Of a stretch of 64,000 bases of DNA, positions 62,696-64,000 are shown one piece after another. Position 1 is the first letter of the stretch. The number at the start of each line of letters is the position of its first letter. The notes under the pieces are model-generated. The model was given only the letters and a program-made list of their open reading frames with translations. It did no database searches and was not told the DNA's origin. Origin of the DNA: Deltaproteobacteria bacterium (GTDB lineage: Bacteria > Desulfobacterota > Deferrisomatia > Deferrisomatales > JACRMM01). The translations under genes were made by a program, and so were the position numbers. The DNA lies in assembly GCA_016214985.1 (NCBI GenBank), contig JACRMM010000034.1:1-64000 (forward strand), read 5' to 3'.

Positions 62696-63766
62696 ATGGC
62701 ATTCCACCGACGGACCGCAGTGCCAACTCCCGCCTCGACGCGCCCGCTCGTCCTGGTCGCCATTCTCCTGACCCTCGCCGGCTTCGGTTGCGGCGCAGGT
62801 GCGGGAGGCGGAGGATCGGATGGGGGAGAGCCACCGAAGACGGCAGAGCGGGCGGGCGGCTATTCCGTGTCGCACATCGACGCGTTGGATCGGCTCAGCA
62901 CCGCGTCGGACGTGAACGCGCAAGGAGTTGTCGTCGGCTCCGGTCCCGCCGAGAGGGACGGAGGCGGCCCCACTCACGCCTTCGCCTGGTTGAACGGGAC
63001 GGCCGAGGACCTCGGGCTCGATTCCGCGCAGGCGGTCAACGACGCGGGGGAGATTTCGGGCGAAGACGGTCCCGTCGCGACGGTCTGGCGCCCGGACGGG
63101 AGCAAGGTGCAACTCGCTTACGGGAGCGCTCGCGCGCTCAGCAACACGGGGCACGTGGTGGGCGAGGCGCGGACCGCCCAGGGCCACATCCGGGCCTTCC
63201 TCTGGGACGGCCACGAGGTCACGGCGCTCGACACGCTGGGCGGTGCAAACAGCGGTGCTTACGCGGTCAACGATTCGGGGCAGGTCGCAGGATGGTCGGA
63301 GAATGCCGAGGGCCTGGTCCGAGCGTGCGCGTGGGTGGCCGGGAGTCCGACCGACATGGGAACGCTGGGGGGAGCGCGGAGCATGGCGTATGCGATCAGC
63401 GCCGCTGGAGTGGTCGTGGGATACGCGGCAACCGCGGACGGTGTGGACCACGCCTTTGTGGCCGAGCCCGATACAGAGATGATCGACTTGGGGAGCCTCG
63501 GCGGGTACAGCGTGGCCTACGACGTCGACGCCGCCGGGCGGGTCGTGGGAGAGTCGGCGGCGGCAGATGGGGCCCCCCACGCCTTCCTCTGGGAGAACGG
63601 CGACATGGTCGACCTGAACGACCTGCTTCCGCCCGCGTCCGGCTGGCTCCTGATCCGGGCCCTCGCAGTCAGCGATAAAGGTCACGTCGTCGGCCAGGGC
63701 CTGCTGGACGGAGTGGAGCGGGCTTTTCTCCTGGCGTTGCAGGGTCCGGAGCCAGCGTCTCTCTAA
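62696..63766 (+). CDS. HAF-repeat lipoprotein
   Basis: The 356 residues begin with a lipoprotein signal (LVLVAILLTLAGFGC). About seven repeats of the HAF type follow, in which LGG, a Ser/Ala-rich turn, AxAxNDxGxVVGxS and HAFLW recur. Examples are LGGANSGAYAVNDSGQVAGW, LGGARSMAYAISAAGVVVGY and LGGYSVAYDVDAAGRVVGES. HAF repeats form a beta-propeller-like extracellular protein of unknown function. AAGGAG precedes the ATG at 62696. Confidence 0.82.
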   Translation: MAFHRRTAVPTPASTRPLVLVAILLTLAGFGCGAGAGGGGSDGGEPPKTAERAGGYSVSHIDALDRLSTASDVNAQGVVVGSGPAERDGGGPTHAFAWLNGTAEDLGLDSAQAVNDAGEISGEDGPVATVWRPDGSKVQLAYGSARALSNTGHVVGEARTAQGHIRAFLWDGHEVTALDTLGGANSGAYAVNDSGQVAGWSENAEGLVRACAWVAGSPTDMGTLGGARSMAYAISAAGVVVGYAATADGVDHAFVAEPDTEMIDLGSLGGYSVAYDVDAAGRVVGESAAADGAPHAFLWENGDMVDLNDLLPPASGWLLIRALAVSDKGHVVGQGLLDGVERAFLLALQGPEPASL

Positions 63767-63812
63767 AAGCCTTTCCGCAAGCCCTCACCGTTTTCGCGTC
63801 CAAGCCGCGGGG

Positions 63813-64000
63813 CTAGCGGCTTCGGCCGTCGGTCTTGCCGTCCTTGGTTTCCTTCCGCGGCACTCCAAGGATCGCACCGAGAACGAGCAGGGAGATCAGA
63901 ATCGTCGGCGTGGGAAGCAGAGCTCCCGGACTCTGACTCGCGTCTCCCATCGTAGCGATGAAGCACCCGCCGCCACCACCGCCTCCGCCACCTTGGTCTC
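63813..64000 (-). CDS. C-terminus of a surface protein with Gly-rich Cys-containing sorting tail
   Basis: The visible 62 residues are a glycine run, then CFIATMGDASQSPGALLP, a membrane helix (PTILISLLVLGAILGV) and a basic/polar end. Gly-rich tails with GGGCFIAT, a helix and charged residues are typical C-terminal sorting signals of secreted proteins in deltaproteobacteria, in which the Cys is the likely processing or lipidation site. The body of the protein lies beyond the right edge. Confidence 0.7.
   Translation of the reverse strand, partial: DQGGGGGGGGGCFIATMGDASQSPGALLPTPTILISLLVLGAILGVPRKETKDGKTDGRSR

Overview
This 64 kb window is chromosomal DNA of a high-GC (roughly two-thirds G+C by eye) Gram-negative bacterium. 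The gene content suggests an anaerobe of the Desulfobacterota or wider deltaproteobacterial group. Grounds: the order rpsF-rpsR-yybS-like-rplI-dnaB, hyp maturation genes without HypF or hydrogenase subunits in view, a CoA-transferase fused to a GNAT domain, corrinoid-dependent methyl transfer, an exosortase/EpsI pair, HAF-repeat protein, and a Gly-rich C-terminal sorting tail of the GGG-CFIAT type. The lineage is inferred; there is no rRNA in the window.

Left part (1-12.3 kb). The window opens in an IS630-type element that appears to have cut a Uma2 gene. Next comes a 2,496-residue multidomain protein (crotonase, acyl-CoA synthetase, MDR reductase, crotonase) resembling propionyl-CoA synthase but with a different domain order. 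It is followed by a less GC-rich three-gene operon: corrinoid protein, URO-D-family methyltransferase and an FGGY kinase with a changed substrate pocket. An IS3 remnant lies directly upstream of that operon.

12.5-24 kb. A signal-peptide-bearing isoaspartyl methyltransferase is paired with a membrane protein carrying a spermidine-synthase-like domain. Then come a small SEC-C protein, a lipoprotein, and a single-ring ClpB-like ATPase. A visibly AT-richer operon encodes a caspase-like protease, a PEGA-like small protein and a patatin lipoprotein. A VapBC-type toxin-antitoxin pair with operator-like repeats and an SDR follow.

24-37 kb. GlgX, an MscS-type channel, a class A penicillin-binding protein, a bacterial protein with the layout of the eukaryotic cohesin acetyltransferase ESCO/Eco1, a frameshifted SRAP gene, a small secreted protein, and hypC-hypD-hypE followed by an NtrC-type regulator, with an HU-like gene and tRNA-Arg(CCU) upstream.

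37-48 kb. A PHP phosphoesterase, a baeRF-type release-factor-like protein, a ThiF family 2 protein, the ribosomal/replication operon, TatA, a frameshifted MBL hydrolase, an S1-domain protein and a Sua5/YciO protein.

48-64 kb. CoA-transferase-GNAT fusion; MetE/URO-D-like protein divergent from a small membrane protein; overlapping operon hflX-MCP-thioesterase; hypA-hypB; AICARFT-only PurH-like protein; GlgB; an exosortase gene with an in-frame amber codon plus EpsI; a HAF-repeat lipoprotein; and the C-terminus of a surface protein. GlgX and GlgB indicate glycogen metabolism. HypA-E indicate NiFe hydrogenase maturation with the enzyme elsewhere. Two frameshifts and one nonsense codon in otherwise intact genes mean that either gene decay or base errors must be kept in mind.
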